Assembly: GCF_020026895.1 (NCBI RefSeq)
Contig: NZ_JAINZW010000001.1
Location: forward strand, 186,001 to 250,000
DNA: 64,000 nt
Reading direction: 5' to 3'
Source: Novilysobacter selenitireducens
GTDB lineage: Bacteria; Pseudomonadota; Gammaproteobacteria; Xanthomonadales; Xanthomonadaceae
Below the pieces are notes generated by a model that did no database searches, was not told the origin of the DNA, and saw nothing but the letters and a program-made list of their open reading frames with translations. Position numbers and translations under genes: made by a program. Positions 19,521 to 28,638 of this stretch are shown here, piece by piece. Position 1 is the stretch's first letter; each line of letters begins with the position of its first letter.

Positions 19521-21500
19521 ATGCACGGCCTCAATCCCCCCCAACGCGAAGCGGTCCTGCACACCGACGGCCCGCTGCTGGTGCTCGCCGGCGCGGGCAG
19601 CGGCAAGACCCGGGTGATCGTGGAGAAGATCGCGCACCTGATCGCGTCCAACCGGATGCCGGCCAAGCGCATCGCGGCGATCACCTTCACCAACAAGGCG
19701 GCCAAGGAGATGCGCGAGCGCGTCGCCAAGCGGATCAAGGGCGATGCCGCCGACGGGCTGACGATCTGCACCTTCCACGCGTTGGGGCTGAAATTCCTGC
19801 AGATCGAACACGCCAAGCTCGGGCTGCGGCGCGGGTTTTCGATCTTCGATGCCGACGACACCGCTGCGCAGATCAAGGACCTGCTGGGCGCGGGCGCGAA
19901 ACCCGATGCGCTCGACAGCGTGCGCAACCTGATTTCGCGCGCCAAGAACGCCGGCCTGTCGCCCGAGCAGGCGATGGCCGAGGCGCGCAGCCCGCGCGAG
20001 GTCGACGCCGCCACCATCTACGCGCTGTACCAGGCGCGCCTGTCGACCTTCAATGCGGTCGATTTCGACGACCTGATCCGCCTGCCGGTGCAGCTGCTGG
20101 AAAGCGACGAGGACTGCGCGCTGGGCTGGCGCGAGCGCATCGGCTACCTGCTGGTGGACGAGTCGCAGGACACCAACGACGCGCAGTACCGGCTGCTCAA
20201 GGCCATCGCCGGGCCGCGCGGGCTGTTCACCTGCGTGGGCGACGACGACCAGTCCATCTACGCCTGGCGCGGCGCCAACCCCGACAACCTGCTGGCGCTG
20301 GGGCAGGACTATCCGGCGCTGCGCATCGTCAAGCTCGAGCAGAACTACCGGTGCTCCAACCGCGTGCTGCGCGCGGCCAACGCACTGATCGCGCACAACC
20401 CGCACGAGCACCCCAAGACGCTGTGGTCCGACCAGCCCGACGGCGAGCGCATCCGCGTGTGGGAGTGCCGCGACTCCGCGCACGAGGCAGAGAAGGTCGC
20501 CGCCGAAATCCAGTTCCTGGGCACCGCCAAGCAGGTGCCGTGGGGCGAGATCTGCATCCTGTTCCGCGGCAACCACCAGAGCCGCGCGCTCGAGAAGGCG
20601 CTGCAGCTGCTGCGCGTGCCCTACCACCTGACCGGCGGCACCGCGTTCCTGGACCGCGGCGAGGTCAAGGACGTGCTGGCCTGGCTGCGGCTGGTCGCCA
20701 ACCCGGATGACGACGCGGCGTTCCTGCGCGCGGTGCAGTCGCCCAAGCGCGAGGTCGGCGCGACCACGCTGGCGAAGCTCGCCGAACTGGCGCAGCAGGC
20801 GGGCATGCCGATGTCGCGCGCAGCCGAGTCGGTGGGCGCGCTCAAGCAGCTCGCGCCGCGTGCGGCCAATGCGCTGGACGGGTTCGTGTCGATCGTGCGC
20901 GGCCTGCGCGAGGAAGCCCGGCGCATCCCGGTGTCGGAACTCGTCGGCGTGCTCGCGCAGCGCAGCGGCCTGTTGCAGTCGATCCGCGCGCAGTGCAAGG
21001 ACGAGGCGTCCTACCAGCGCCGCAAGGCGAATCTCGACGAGCTGGCCGACTGGTTCGATGGCGCCCGCGGCGGCGGTCCGGGCGAACTGGCCGCGCAACT
21101 GGCGCTGCTGTCGCACGCCGACAAGGGCGAGGCCGGCAACCAGGTGCGGCTGATGAGCCTGCACGCGGCGAAAGGCCTTGAGTTCCGCTGCGTGTTCATC
21201 GTCGGCGTCGACGATGCGACGCTGCCGCACGAGGCCAGCATCGAGGAAGGCCGGATCGACGAGGAGCGCCGCCTGCTGTACGTGGGAATCACCCGCGCCA
21301 AGCAGCAGCTGTGGCTTTCGCACTCGAAGGAAACCCAGCGCTGGGGCGACCGCATCCGGCTCAAGCCCAGCCGCTTCATCGACGAGCTGCCGGCCGACGA
21401 GATGCAACGCGACGGCGCCGACCCGGTGGCCGATGCGGCCCGCAAGCAGGAGCGCGCCAGCGCCGGGCTGGCGGCGATCCGGGCCATGCTCGACGCCTGA
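19521..21500 (+). CDS. rep: ATP-dependent DNA helicase Rep
   Basis: A 659-residue superfamily 1A helicase that moves 3' to 5' and helps replication forks past protein blocks. It starts LNPPQREAV and has all SF1 motifs: LAGAGSGKTRV (Walker A), TFTNKAAKEM, LVDESQDTN (Walker B), GDDDQSIYAWRGA, KLEQNYRCS, LMSLHAAKGLEF and VGITRAK. Its length and the ITFTNKAAKEM context fit Rep better than UvrD (about 720 residues). TACAAT at 19490-19495 is a possible -10. Confidence 0.94.
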   Translation: MHGLNPPQREAVLHTDGPLLVLAGAGSGKTRVIVEKIAHLIASNRMPAKRIAAITFTNKAAKEMRERVAKRIKGDAADGLTICTFHALGLKFLQIEHAKLGLRRGFSIFDADDTAAQIKDLLGAGAKPDALDSVRNLISRAKNAGLSPEQAMAEARSPREVDAATIYALYQARLSTFNAVDFDDLIRLPVQLLESDEDCALGWRERIGYLLVDESQDTNDAQYRLLKAIAGPRGLFTCVGDDDQSIYAWRGANPDNLLALGQDYPALRIVKLEQNYRCSNRVLRAANALIAHNPHEHPKTLWSDQPDGERIRVWECRDSAHEAEKVAAEIQFLGTAKQVPWGEICILFRGNHQSRALEKALQLLRVPYHLTGGTAFLDRGEVKDVLAWLRLVANPDDDAAFLRAVQSPKREVGATTLAKLAELAQQAGMPMSRAAESVGALKQLAPRAANALDGFVSIVRGLREEARRIPVSELVGVLAQRSGLLQSIRAQCKDEASYQRRKANLDELADWFDGARGGGPGELAAQLALLSHADKGEAGNQVRLMSLHAAKGLEFRCVFIVGVDDATLPHEASIEEGRIDEERRLLYVGITRAKQQLWLSHSKETQRWGDRIRLKPSRFIDELPADEMQRDGADPVADAARKQERASAGLAAIRAMLDA

Positions 21501-21572
21501 GTCACCTGCAACGGGGCGGTCGCGGGGCTCGGCTACACTCGCGGGCCGTTTACCGACCGGCACGATCGACCG

Positions 21573-22484
21573 ATGCGAACCCTGTTGCTGCCCCTGCTCG
21601 TCCTGACCCTGCCGCTGGCCGCGTGCAAGCGCACCGACACCGTGCCGGTGCCGGAACCGGCGGTCGCCGCCGCGTCCACGGCCTCGCCGGCCTCGGCCGA
21701 AACCGCGAGCGGCGCCGACGACAACCTCAACGCCGTGCTGTGGGTGCAGACCTCCACCGAGTACGAGGCGCTGACCACGCAGACCTACCGCGCCGCGGCC
21801 GACCACCTGGAGAAGGCGCTGGCCGAAGCCAACTGGGACGCGCTGGTGCCCGACGAGCGCGCCAACGCCGCCGACGGCCTGCCGCCGGCAGTGATCCTGG
21901 ACATCGACGAGACGGTGCTGGACAACTCGCCGTACCAGGCCCGCCTGGTGCACAACGGGCAGGAGTACGACGAGGTCACGTGGGCCGAGTGGGTGGCCGA
22001 GAAGCGCGCCGAACCGGTGCCGGGCGTGGTCGATTTCGCCAAGGCCGCCGAGGCCCGCGGCGTCACCCTGCTGTACATCTCCAACCGCGCCCAGCACCTC
22101 AACGAGGCCACCTTGGCCAACCTTCGCGCCGTCGGCCTGCCGGTGAAGGACGACAGCGTGTTCCTTGGCCTGGGCCGGGTGGTGGAGGGCTGCGAGCAGG
22201 ACGGCAGCGAGAAGAACTGCCGCCGCCAGTGGGCCGGCCGCCACTACCGCGTGCTGATGCAGTTCGGCGACCAGCTGGGCGATTTCGTGCAGGTCGCCGT
22301 GAATACGCCCGAGGGCCGCGCGGGGCTGATGGAGGACTACGGGGACTGGTTCGGCGAGCGCTGGTGGATGCTGCCCAACCCGACCTACGGCTCGTGGGAG
22401 CCGGCCGCGTTCAACAACGACTGGACCCAGCCGCGCGCGCAGCGACGCGAGGCCAAGCGCGCCGCTTTGGAACTTGCGCGCTGA
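21573..22484 (+). CDS. HAD-IIIB acid phosphatase lipoprotein, e(P4)/OmpP4-like 5'-nucleotidase
   Basis: A 303-residue lipoprotein with signal peptide and lipobox LPLAAC (Cys18), then an Ala/Ser/Thr-rich linker to about residue 48. The catalytic domain has VILDIDETVLDNSPYQ (nucleophile Asp and general acid Asp), YISNRAQ (motif II) and the C-terminal region LMQFGDQLGDF (motif IV acidic pair). In Haemophilus the e(P4) homologue removes phosphate from nucleotides such as NMN at the outer membrane, feeding NAD salvage. A similar outer-surface nucleotidase role is likely. A TACACT box lies upstream at 21534. Confidence 0.92.
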   Translation: MRTLLLPLLVLTLPLAACKRTDTVPVPEPAVAAASTASPASAETASGADDNLNAVLWVQTSTEYEALTTQTYRAAADHLEKALAEANWDALVPDERANAADGLPPAVILDIDETVLDNSPYQARLVHNGQEYDEVTWAEWVAEKRAEPVPGVVDFAKAAEARGVTLLYISNRAQHLNEATLANLRAVGLPVKDDSVFLGLGRVVEGCEQDGSEKNCRRQWAGRHYRVLMQFGDQLGDFVQVAVNTPEGRAGLMEDYGDWFGERWWMLPNPTYGSWEPAAFNNDWTQPRAQRREAKRAALELAR

Positions 22485-22792
22485 TCATCGCTAATAAAAT
22501 CAGCGGGTTGGGGCGATCAACTTAAGGTGTTGCATCAACTTCCGGGGGCGGTTAGGCTGCCCCCGTCCGGCCAGTCCGGAACCGAGCCACAACTGATGTC
22601 CTCCGGCCCCGCGCCGGCTTGCAGGAGGCCCACGCGGCCTCCTTTTTTCTTGCCCGGCGGGCCTCGATCCGCGACCGGGTTGGCTTGCTCCCATGGGAAG
22701 GGGCCTCCAAGATGCGGCTCCGGACCGGCGCTGCCCGTGTCCCGCCGCCGTGCCGTCCATCGCCGCGCGGCCCGTTCGAAGGGGAGGTGCAC
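22485..22792 (+). other. Intergenic region with terminator and possible small RNA
   Basis: There is no protein gene here. An A+T-rich TAATAAAATC box near 22490-22500 could be a -10 element, followed by about 120 bases of structured GC-rich sequence (for example GGGGGCGGTTAGGCTGCCCCC) and then a textbook terminator at 22623. That layout would fit a small RNA of roughly 140 bases or a terminator-ended leader. It matches no RNA family I can recognise (checked by eye against SRP, RNase P and 6S RNA). Confidence 0.35.
22623..22648 (+). terminator. Rho-independent terminator
   Basis: AGGAGGCC, a 5-base loop, GGCCTCCT and a T run. It lies 139 bp after the phosphatase stop and ahead of the lipoprotein gene. 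Confidence 0.9.
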
Positions 22793-23710
22793 TTGAAGGG
22801 GATCATCCGCCACGCCGCGTGGGCGGCCGTGCTGCTGGGCGTCGTGCTCGCCGGTTGCCGGCCCGCGCCCGAAGGCCCGCCGCCCGAGCCGGTCGCGACA
22901 CAGCCGGTGCAGGCGGTCACGATGCTGGCCGAGGCGCTGCGCCGGGACGACCTGGTCGCCTACGCCCGCCACGCGCTGCCGCCCGAACTGCACACGCGTA
23001 TCGAAGGGCGTTGGCGAAAGGGCGCCACGATCTGGCCGCTCAGCGAGCTGCCCCTGCACGCGCAGGTGCCGGCCATGCTGGCGGCGCTGGCCGCACCGGA
23101 TTCGGAACAGGTGCTGATGGAGAAGTACCGCGCGCAGTTCGCCGGCGCGCACGGTGAGCTGCGCTCCACCGCCGCCGCCCTGGGCCTGTTCGCCGCCCAG
23201 TACGTGCAGGGCGAGCCGCGCTACAGCGACAGCGAGCGCGACCACTACGTGCAGACCATCGCCGCGCTCGGTCGTTGGGGCCAGCAGGCCCCGCTGGGCG
23301 ACCCGGAGCGCGCCCAGGCCCTGCTGTCGACGCTGGCGCCGGCCGCGCGTGCCACGGCGCTTCATGAACCGGGCGCGTTCGCCCGCGCCGGCATGGTCGA
23401 CAGCCTGACCCGGCTGGCTCCCTTCGCCGCCGCCTTCAAGCAGGTGCTGGCCGGGCAGTACGGCCTGGACCTGGACGCGGCGCTGGATAGCGTTCGAGTT
23501 GAAGAGACCGCCCGCACTGGCGACCAGGCACGCGTGCGGCTGCGCTACACGCTGGCCGGTACCGACGTCGACACCGAACTGCGCGTGGAGCGTCGGGGCG
23601 ACCGCTGGTACCTCACCGACCTGCTGCGCCATGCGCAGGACCAGGCGGGGGCGGCCGGCCCCGCGAAGCCCGCCACCACCGAGCCGGCTGGCGTGGCGCC
23701 CGCGGGCTGA
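22793..23710 (+). CDS. Hypothetical lipoprotein
   Basis: A 305-residue predicted lipoprotein. The TTG at 22793 is chosen because GGGGAGGTG ends 2-3 bases ahead and it yields a short positively charged start followed by AAWAAVLLGVVLAGC (lipobox LAGC). The mature part is helical and ends with a strand-rich segment (RVRLRYTLAGTDVDTELRVERRGDRWYLTD) resembling a small NTF2/DUF4878-like domain. A Pro/Ala-rich tail follows. It is close to plsB (30 bp) in the same direction, so the two may be co-transcribed. No function is recognised. Confidence 0.75.
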   Translation: MKGIIRHAAWAAVLLGVVLAGCRPAPEGPPPEPVATQPVQAVTMLAEALRRDDLVAYARHALPPELHTRIEGRWRKGATIWPLSELPLHAQVPAMLAALAAPDSEQVLMEKYRAQFAGAHGELRSTAAALGLFAAQYVQGEPRYSDSERDHYVQTIAALGRWGQQAPLGDPERAQALLSTLAPAARATALHEPGAFARAGMVDSLTRLAPFAAAFKQVLAGQYGLDLDAALDSVRVEETARTGDQARVRLRYTLAGTDVDTELRVERRGDRWYLTDLLRHAQDQAGAAGPAKPATTEPAGVAPAG

Positions 23711-23740
23711 CGGCCCGGGCGCTGCTGGCGAGGCGGCATA

Positions 23741-26635
23741 ATGGTGCGGATGCCCAACCAGACGCCCCTGCCGTTCCCCGAAGGCCCGACCGGCCCGGGG
23801 CCTGACGACCCGCAGCGTCCGGCCGCGCCCGACGCGGGCGTGGAGGCGCCATCGGGCACCGCGGCGCCGGCCTCCATCGAAGCGGGCGACGGTGAAGCGA
23901 CCGGCCCGGCGGGGAACTTGGCCTCCGGCGAGGCCGTCGCCGCAGACGCCATCGCTGCCGCTGCCGATGCCGACCCCGATCCCGGGGCGCACCATCCCGA
24001 GGAGGGCGCCCCGCCGCACGACCCCGACCAGCCCGAGCTGGCGATGCCGGCGCCCCCGCGCGAGCCGCTGGCCCGTCCGCGCGTCGGCGCCGCGCGACGC
24101 CCGTGGTGGGCGCGCCTGCTCGGCCAGCTGATGAAGCCGTGGGTCAGCCTGACCATCGAGCCCGAACAACCCGGCCAGCACGACGACGGCCGCCCGGTCT
24201 GTTACGTGCTGGAGGACTACGGCATGTCCAACGCGCTGATCCTGGAGCGCGCGTGCTTCGAGGCTGGGCTGCCGTCGCCGTTGCAGCCATTGCCGGGCGA
24301 CCCGCTGGGGCGCAAGCGCGCCTACGTGGCGCTGTCGCGGCGCAACACCGGTGGCGCGCTCGCGCCGCTGTCGCCGCTCAATCCGGGCCCGCCGTCGGCC
24401 AAGACGCATTCGGGATCCCTGGCGCGCCTGCTCGACGCCCACCGCGACGACCCGGCGCTCGACGTGCAACTGGTCCCGGTCTCGATCTTCGTAGGCCGCG
24501 CACCGGACAAGACCAGCGGCTGGTTCTCCGTGCTGTTCTCGGAAAACTGGGCGCTGGTGGGGCGCTTCCGCCGGCTGCTGGCGATCCTGCTCAACGGCCG
24601 CAACACCGTGGTGCGCTTCGCCCCGCCGGTGTCGCTACGCGGCGTGATCGACGAAGGCCTGCCGCCCGAGCGCACCGTGCGCAAGCTCTCGCGCGTGCTG
24701 CGTACGCACTTCCGGTTGATTCGCGCGACCGTCATCGGCCCGGACCTGTCGACCCGCCGCCTGCTGGTGGACCAGGTGCTGGGCGCGGCGTCGGTGAAGG
24801 AGGCGATCGCCGAGGCCGCGCGCCGCGACGGCACCGACCTCACCGAGGCCTGGCGCAAGGCCCACCGTTTCGCCTACGAGATCGCCGCCGACTACTCGCA
24901 CCCGGTGGTCCGCTCGCTCAGTCTGATCCTCACGCCGATCTGGAACCGCATCTACCGCGGCGTGCTGGTGCACCACCTGGAGCGCCTCAAGGAGGACGCG
25001 CCGGGCCACGAGGTCGTCTACGTGCCCTGCCACCGCAGCCACATGGACTACCTGCTGCTGAGCTACCTGCTGTACTCGCGCGGGCTGGTGCCGCCGCACA
25101 TCGTGGCCGGCATCAACCTCAACCTGCCGGTGGTCGGTACGGTGCTGCGCAAGGGCGGCGCGTTCTTCATCCGCCGCAGCATCCGCGGCAGCGCGCTGTA
25201 TTCGGCGGTGCTCAGCGAGTACGTCGCCCAGCTGATGGCCGGCGGCTATTCGATCGAATACTTCGTCGAGGGCGGGCGCTCGCGCACCGGCCGGCTGCTG
25301 CCGCCCAAGGGCGGCATGGTGTCGATGACCGTGCGCGGCTACCTGCGCCAGCCCACCCGCCCGGTGCTGTTCCAGCCGGTCTACGTCGGCTACGAGAAGC
25401 TGATGGAAGGCAACAGCTACCTGGACGAGCTGTCGGGCAAGCCCAAGGCGAAGGAGTCGATCTGGCAGCTGCTGACCGGCATCCCCAAGGTGCTGCGCTC
25501 GAACTACGGCCAGGTCGTGGTGAACTTCGGCGAGCCGATCCGCCTGAGCGAGGTGCTGGCCGAACGCGCACCCGAATGGGACGGCCGTCCGGTGCCCGAC
25601 GAGGAGAAGCCGGCGTGGCTGTCGGATACCGTCGACGCGCTGGCGCAGCAGATCCAGGTCAACGTCAACCGCGCCGCCGACGTCAATCCGATCAACCTGC
25701 TCTCGCTCGCGCTGCTGTCCACGCCCAAGCACGCCATGGGCGAGGGCGACCTGCTGGCGCAGATCGCGCTGAGCAAGACGCTGCTGGCCGAGCTGCCGTA
25801 CTCCGACCGCGTCACCGTCACCCCGCATACGCCGCAGGAGATCGTCGCGCACGGCGAGGAGATCGGCGTGCTCTCGCGCATCCGCCACCCGCTGGGCGAC
25901 GTGCTGGAGGTGGCCGACGACGACAAGGCGGTGCTGCTGACGTACTTCCGCAACAACGTCGTGCACCTGTTCACCTCGGCGTCGTGGATCGCCTGCTGCT
26001 TCCAGCACAACCGCCGCATGAGCCGCGGCGGCGTGCTGCGGCTGGGCCGCAGCGTGTACCCGTTCCTGCAGTCCGAGCTGTTCCTGCCGTGGGACGAGGA
26101 CACGTTCGTCGAGCGCGTCTCGCGCACCATCGAGGTGTTCATCCGCGAGGGCCTGCTGGAGCAGGTCAGCGACGAGGACGGCGGCATCCTTTCGCGCAAT
26201 GCCGGTCAGAGTGATGAGGTGTTCCGCCTGCGTGCGATCGGCCACTCGCTGCAGCAGGCGTTCGAGCGCTATTACATCGCCATCTCCGTGCTGGCCAAGA
26301 ACGGCGCCGGCACCCTGACGGCGTCGGAACTGGAAGGCCTGTGCCAGCTGGCGGCGCAGCGCCTGAGCCTGCTGTACGCTCCGGCCGCGCCGGAGTTCTT
26401 CGACAGGACGCTGTTCCGCGGCTTCATCCAGAAGCTGCGCGAACTGAAGCTCGTATGGCCCGACGCCAACGGCAAGCTGGCCTTCGACCAGCGGCTGGAG
26501 GCGTGGGCGCGCGACGCCAAGTTCATCCTCGGCCGCGAGTTGCGCCACAGCATCGAGAAAGTCAGCCCGGAAGCAGTGAAGCCGGCCGCCCCGGCCGCGG
26601 CTGAGGCCGATACGGGCGACCGACCGGCGGCCTGA
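23741..26635 (+). CDS. plsB: Glycerol-3-phosphate 1-O-acyltransferase PlsB
   Basis: A 964-residue inner-membrane enzyme that starts phospholipid synthesis by acylating glycerol-3-phosphate at position 1. The acyltransferase boxes are clear: PCHRSHMDYLLLS (H-x4-D), GAFFIRRS, EYFVEGGRSRTGRLLPPK and LFQPVYVGYEKL. E. coli PlsB has 807 residues. The extra length here is mostly an N-terminal Pro/Ala/Asp-rich tail of about 115 residues before RPWWARLLGQLMKPWV. The ATG at 23741 or the one at 23750 could be the start; a CATAAT overlapping 23737-23742 would place a transcription start at or near the second ATG. Confidence 0.95.
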   Translation: MVRMPNQTPLPFPEGPTGPGPDDPQRPAAPDAGVEAPSGTAAPASIEAGDGEATGPAGNLASGEAVAADAIAAAADADPDPGAHHPEEGAPPHDPDQPELAMPAPPREPLARPRVGAARRPWWARLLGQLMKPWVSLTIEPEQPGQHDDGRPVCYVLEDYGMSNALILERACFEAGLPSPLQPLPGDPLGRKRAYVALSRRNTGGALAPLSPLNPGPPSAKTHSGSLARLLDAHRDDPALDVQLVPVSIFVGRAPDKTSGWFSVLFSENWALVGRFRRLLAILLNGRNTVVRFAPPVSLRGVIDEGLPPERTVRKLSRVLRTHFRLIRATVIGPDLSTRRLLVDQVLGAASVKEAIAEAARRDGTDLTEAWRKAHRFAYEIAADYSHPVVRSLSLILTPIWNRIYRGVLVHHLERLKEDAPGHEVVYVPCHRSHMDYLLLSYLLYSRGLVPPHIVAGINLNLPVVGTVLRKGGAFFIRRSIRGSALYSAVLSEYVAQLMAGGYSIEYFVEGGRSRTGRLLPPKGGMVSMTVRGYLRQPTRPVLFQPVYVGYEKLMEGNSYLDELSGKPKAKESIWQLLTGIPKVLRSNYGQVVVNFGEPIRLSEVLAERAPEWDGRPVPDEEKPAWLSDTVDALAQQIQVNVNRAADVNPINLLSLALLSTPKHAMGEGDLLAQIALSKTLLAELPYSDRVTVTPHTPQEIVAHGEEIGVLSRIRHPLGDVLEVADDDKAVLLTYFRNNVVHLFTSASWIACCFQHNRRMSRGGVLRLGRSVYPFLQSELFLPWDEDTFVERVSRTIEVFIREGLLEQVSDEDGGILSRNAGQSDEVFRLRAIGHSLQQAFERYYIAISVLAKNGAGTLTASELEGLCQLAAQRLSLLYAPAAPEFFDRTLFRGFIQKLRELKLVWPDANGKLAFDQRLEAWARDAKFILGRELRHSIEKVSPEAVKPAAPAAAEADTGDRPAA

Positions 26636-26738
26636 TCCACCCGCGCGGGCCGTTCTACATTTCGAGCTGAAGGAGGTGGGTGCCTCCTTGCCGTGCGCGA
26701 GGCGCGCCAAGCCCTCTGCCGTCATCAAGCGCTACGCC

Positions 26739-26764
26739 GTCATCCCGGCGAAAGCCGGGATCCA
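26739..26764. repeat. CCGGCGAAAGCCGG palindromic repeat
   Basis: A single copy (GTCATCCCGGCGAAAGCCGG and following bases) in the 299-bp gap between plsB and cfa. The rest of the gap holds nothing recognisable apart from the cfa upstream region. Confidence 0.8.
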
Positions 26765-26934
26765 TCTTGACCTTCGCGTCGTAGCGGTCCGATTCAAACG
26801 ACGCAAGGCTTCGCCTTGCGAATGAGGCCCGGGACGCGCACCCCGTTCGAGCTACGCAACGTTTGGAACCACATCGCAGCTGACGGCTTGCAGTCGGGTA
26901 CCGACCGAAGCGCCGGCGCACACGGGAGCCCACG

Positions 26935-28110
26935 ATGTCCCGGTCGATGCCGCACCTCGCGCCCTCCGCGCGTCCGTCCCGCTCCAGCCGTGCGCTGGTC
27001 GAGTCGCTGCTGGCACGCGCCGACATCCGCATCGACGGCGCGCGCCCGTGGGACATGCAGGTGCATGACGCGGCGGTCTTCGACCGCATGCTGGCGCAGG
27101 GCAGCCTCGGGCTCGGCGAGTCCTACATGGCGGGGGCATGGGACTGCGAGCGGCTGGACGGCTTTTTCGAGCGCCTGCTGCGCGCGCGCCTGCACCGGCA
27201 AGTGCAGCCGGCGCGGATGGCCTGGCATGCGCTGCGGGTCCGGCTGTTCAATCGCCAGCGTGGTGAGCGGGCCTGGACCGTGGGCCAGGCGCACTACGAC
27301 CTGGGCAACGACTTCTACGCGGCGATGCTCGATCCGTGGATGGCCTACTCGTGCGGCTACTGGGCCGAAGCCGACACGCTGGAGGCCGCGCAGGAGGCCA
27401 AGCTCGACCTGGTCTGCCGCAAGCTCGGCTTGCTGCCCGGGATGCGCCTGATGGACATCGGCTGCGGCTGGGGCAGCCTGATGGCATTCGCGGCACGGCG
27501 CCATGGCGTGTCATGCATCGGCGTCACCGTCTCGCGTGAGCAGGCCGCGTTCGCGCGCGAGCGCCACGCCGACCTGCCGATCGAAGTGCGGCTGCAGGAC
27601 TACCACGACCTCGACCCGGCCACGCTCGGCGGCCGCGTGGACCGCATCGCCAGCATCGGCATGTTCGAACACGCAGGCCGCCGCAACCACCGCGCCTTCA
27701 TGCAGGTGCTTGAGCGGTGCCTCGCCCCGGACGGCCTCGCGCTGCTGCACACCATCGGCCGCAACCGCCGCGATGCCGTGCCCGACCCGTGGATCGACAA
27801 GCACATCTTCCCCAACGGTGACCTGCCGTCGCTCGGCCAGATCGGCGATGCGATCGACGGCCTGCTGGTGGCCGAGGACGTGCACAACTTCGGCGCCGAC
27901 TACGACCGCACGCTGATGGCGTGGCACGCGAACTTCGAGGCGGCGTGGCCTCGCTTCGCCGCGCAGCTTGGCGAGACGTTCCACCGCAAGTGGCGCTACT
28001 ACCTGCTGTCCTGCGCCGGTGCGTTCCGCGCCCGTGAATTGCAGCTGTGGCAGTGGGTGCTGTCGCCGCGCGGCGTGCGCGGTGGCTGGCGGCGGCCTCG
28101 CGGCTCGTGA
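26935..28110 (+). CDS. cfa: Cyclopropane-fatty-acyl-phospholipid synthase
   Basis: A 391-residue SAM-dependent enzyme that adds a methylene bridge across double bonds of membrane phospholipids, usually on entry to stationary phase or acid stress. Features are GESYMAGAWDCERLDGFF, AHYDLGNDFYAAMLDPWMAYSCGYW (family signature), the SAM loop LMDIGCGWGSLMAFAA, and a C-terminal WRYYLLSCAGAFRAREL. The length matches E. coli Cfa (382). Two Met codons (26935 and MPH at 26947) are possible starts. Its substrates would be made by the desaturase at 13065. Confidence 0.96.
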   Translation: MSRSMPHLAPSARPSRSSRALVESLLARADIRIDGARPWDMQVHDAAVFDRMLAQGSLGLGESYMAGAWDCERLDGFFERLLRARLHRQVQPARMAWHALRVRLFNRQRGERAWTVGQAHYDLGNDFYAAMLDPWMAYSCGYWAEADTLEAAQEAKLDLVCRKLGLLPGMRLMDIGCGWGSLMAFAARRHGVSCIGVTVSREQAAFARERHADLPIEVRLQDYHDLDPATLGGRVDRIASIGMFEHAGRRNHRAFMQVLERCLAPDGLALLHTIGRNRRDAVPDPWIDKHIFPNGDLPSLGQIGDAIDGLLVAEDVHNFGADYDRTLMAWHANFEAAWPRFAAQLGETFHRKWRYYLLSCAGAFRARELQLWQWVLSPRGVRGGWRRPRGS

Positions 28111-28111
28111 C

Positions 28112-28277
28112 CTGTAGGAGCGGCTTCAGCCGCGAATGGCTCCCCGCTGCGTCTGGAGTCCCTGTAGGAGCGGCGTAAGTCGCGACCACGTGGGGTCCCG
28201 GGGATTCGAATCGCGACTTACGTCGCTCTACAACGAAAGACATTGCCCGATCGGATCGCGGCTGAAGCCGCTCCTAC
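28112..28277. repeat. REP quartet 1 (order A-B-B'-A')
   Basis: Four REP units: A (GTAGGAGCGGCTTCAGCCGC) at 28112, a B-type unit (GAGCGGCGTAAGTCGC) at 28162, B inverted at 28211, A inverted at 28256. The four form a nested palindrome filling the gap between cfa and the YdcH gene. Confidence 0.9.
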
Positions 28278-28288
28278 GAGGACGCGAC

Positions 28289-28504
28289 TCAGGCGGGGGT
28301 GTCGGGGATCAGTGCCGACTCGAGGCGAGCGATGCAGTCCTTCAGCCACAGCTTGCGCTTCTTCATGCGCTTGAGCGTCAGCTCGTCGTTGGGGTCGGCG
28401 TCCAGCAGCGCGAGGCGGGCGATCGCGGCGTCGAGGTCGCGGTGCTCCTGCCGCAGTTCGGTCAGGCGTCGGGTCACTGCCGCGGGATCGTCGCTCTCGT
28501 GCAT
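28289..28504 (-). CDS. YdcH family protein (DUF465)
   Basis: A 71-residue, highly charged, mostly helical coiled-coil protein. It shows the family pattern LTELRQEHRDLDAAIARL and LKRMKKRKLWLKDCIARLE. YdcH-like proteins are common in proteobacteria and have no established function. It is transcribed towards the REP cluster and diverges from ttcA by 134 bp. Confidence 0.9.
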   Translation of the reverse strand: MHESDDPAAVTRRLTELRQEHRDLDAAIARLALLDADPNDELTLKRMKKRKLWLKDCIARLESALIPDTPA

Positions 28505-28638
28505 GGCGGCGAGCTTAGCGCGCGGCCGTGGCCGCCGTCAGCGCACCGGGCAGGCCGTCGCGCCGCAGCTGAACACGCCGTCCGCACCGCGACGGGTGTC
28601 CACGTCCGGCGCCACCGGGCCGGTAGAATGGCCGGTCC

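Noticed and set aside
22485-22650. SRP RNA, RNase P RNA or 6S RNA
   Set aside because: The signature stretches of these RNAs (for example the SRP GGAAGGAAGCA loop) are absent.
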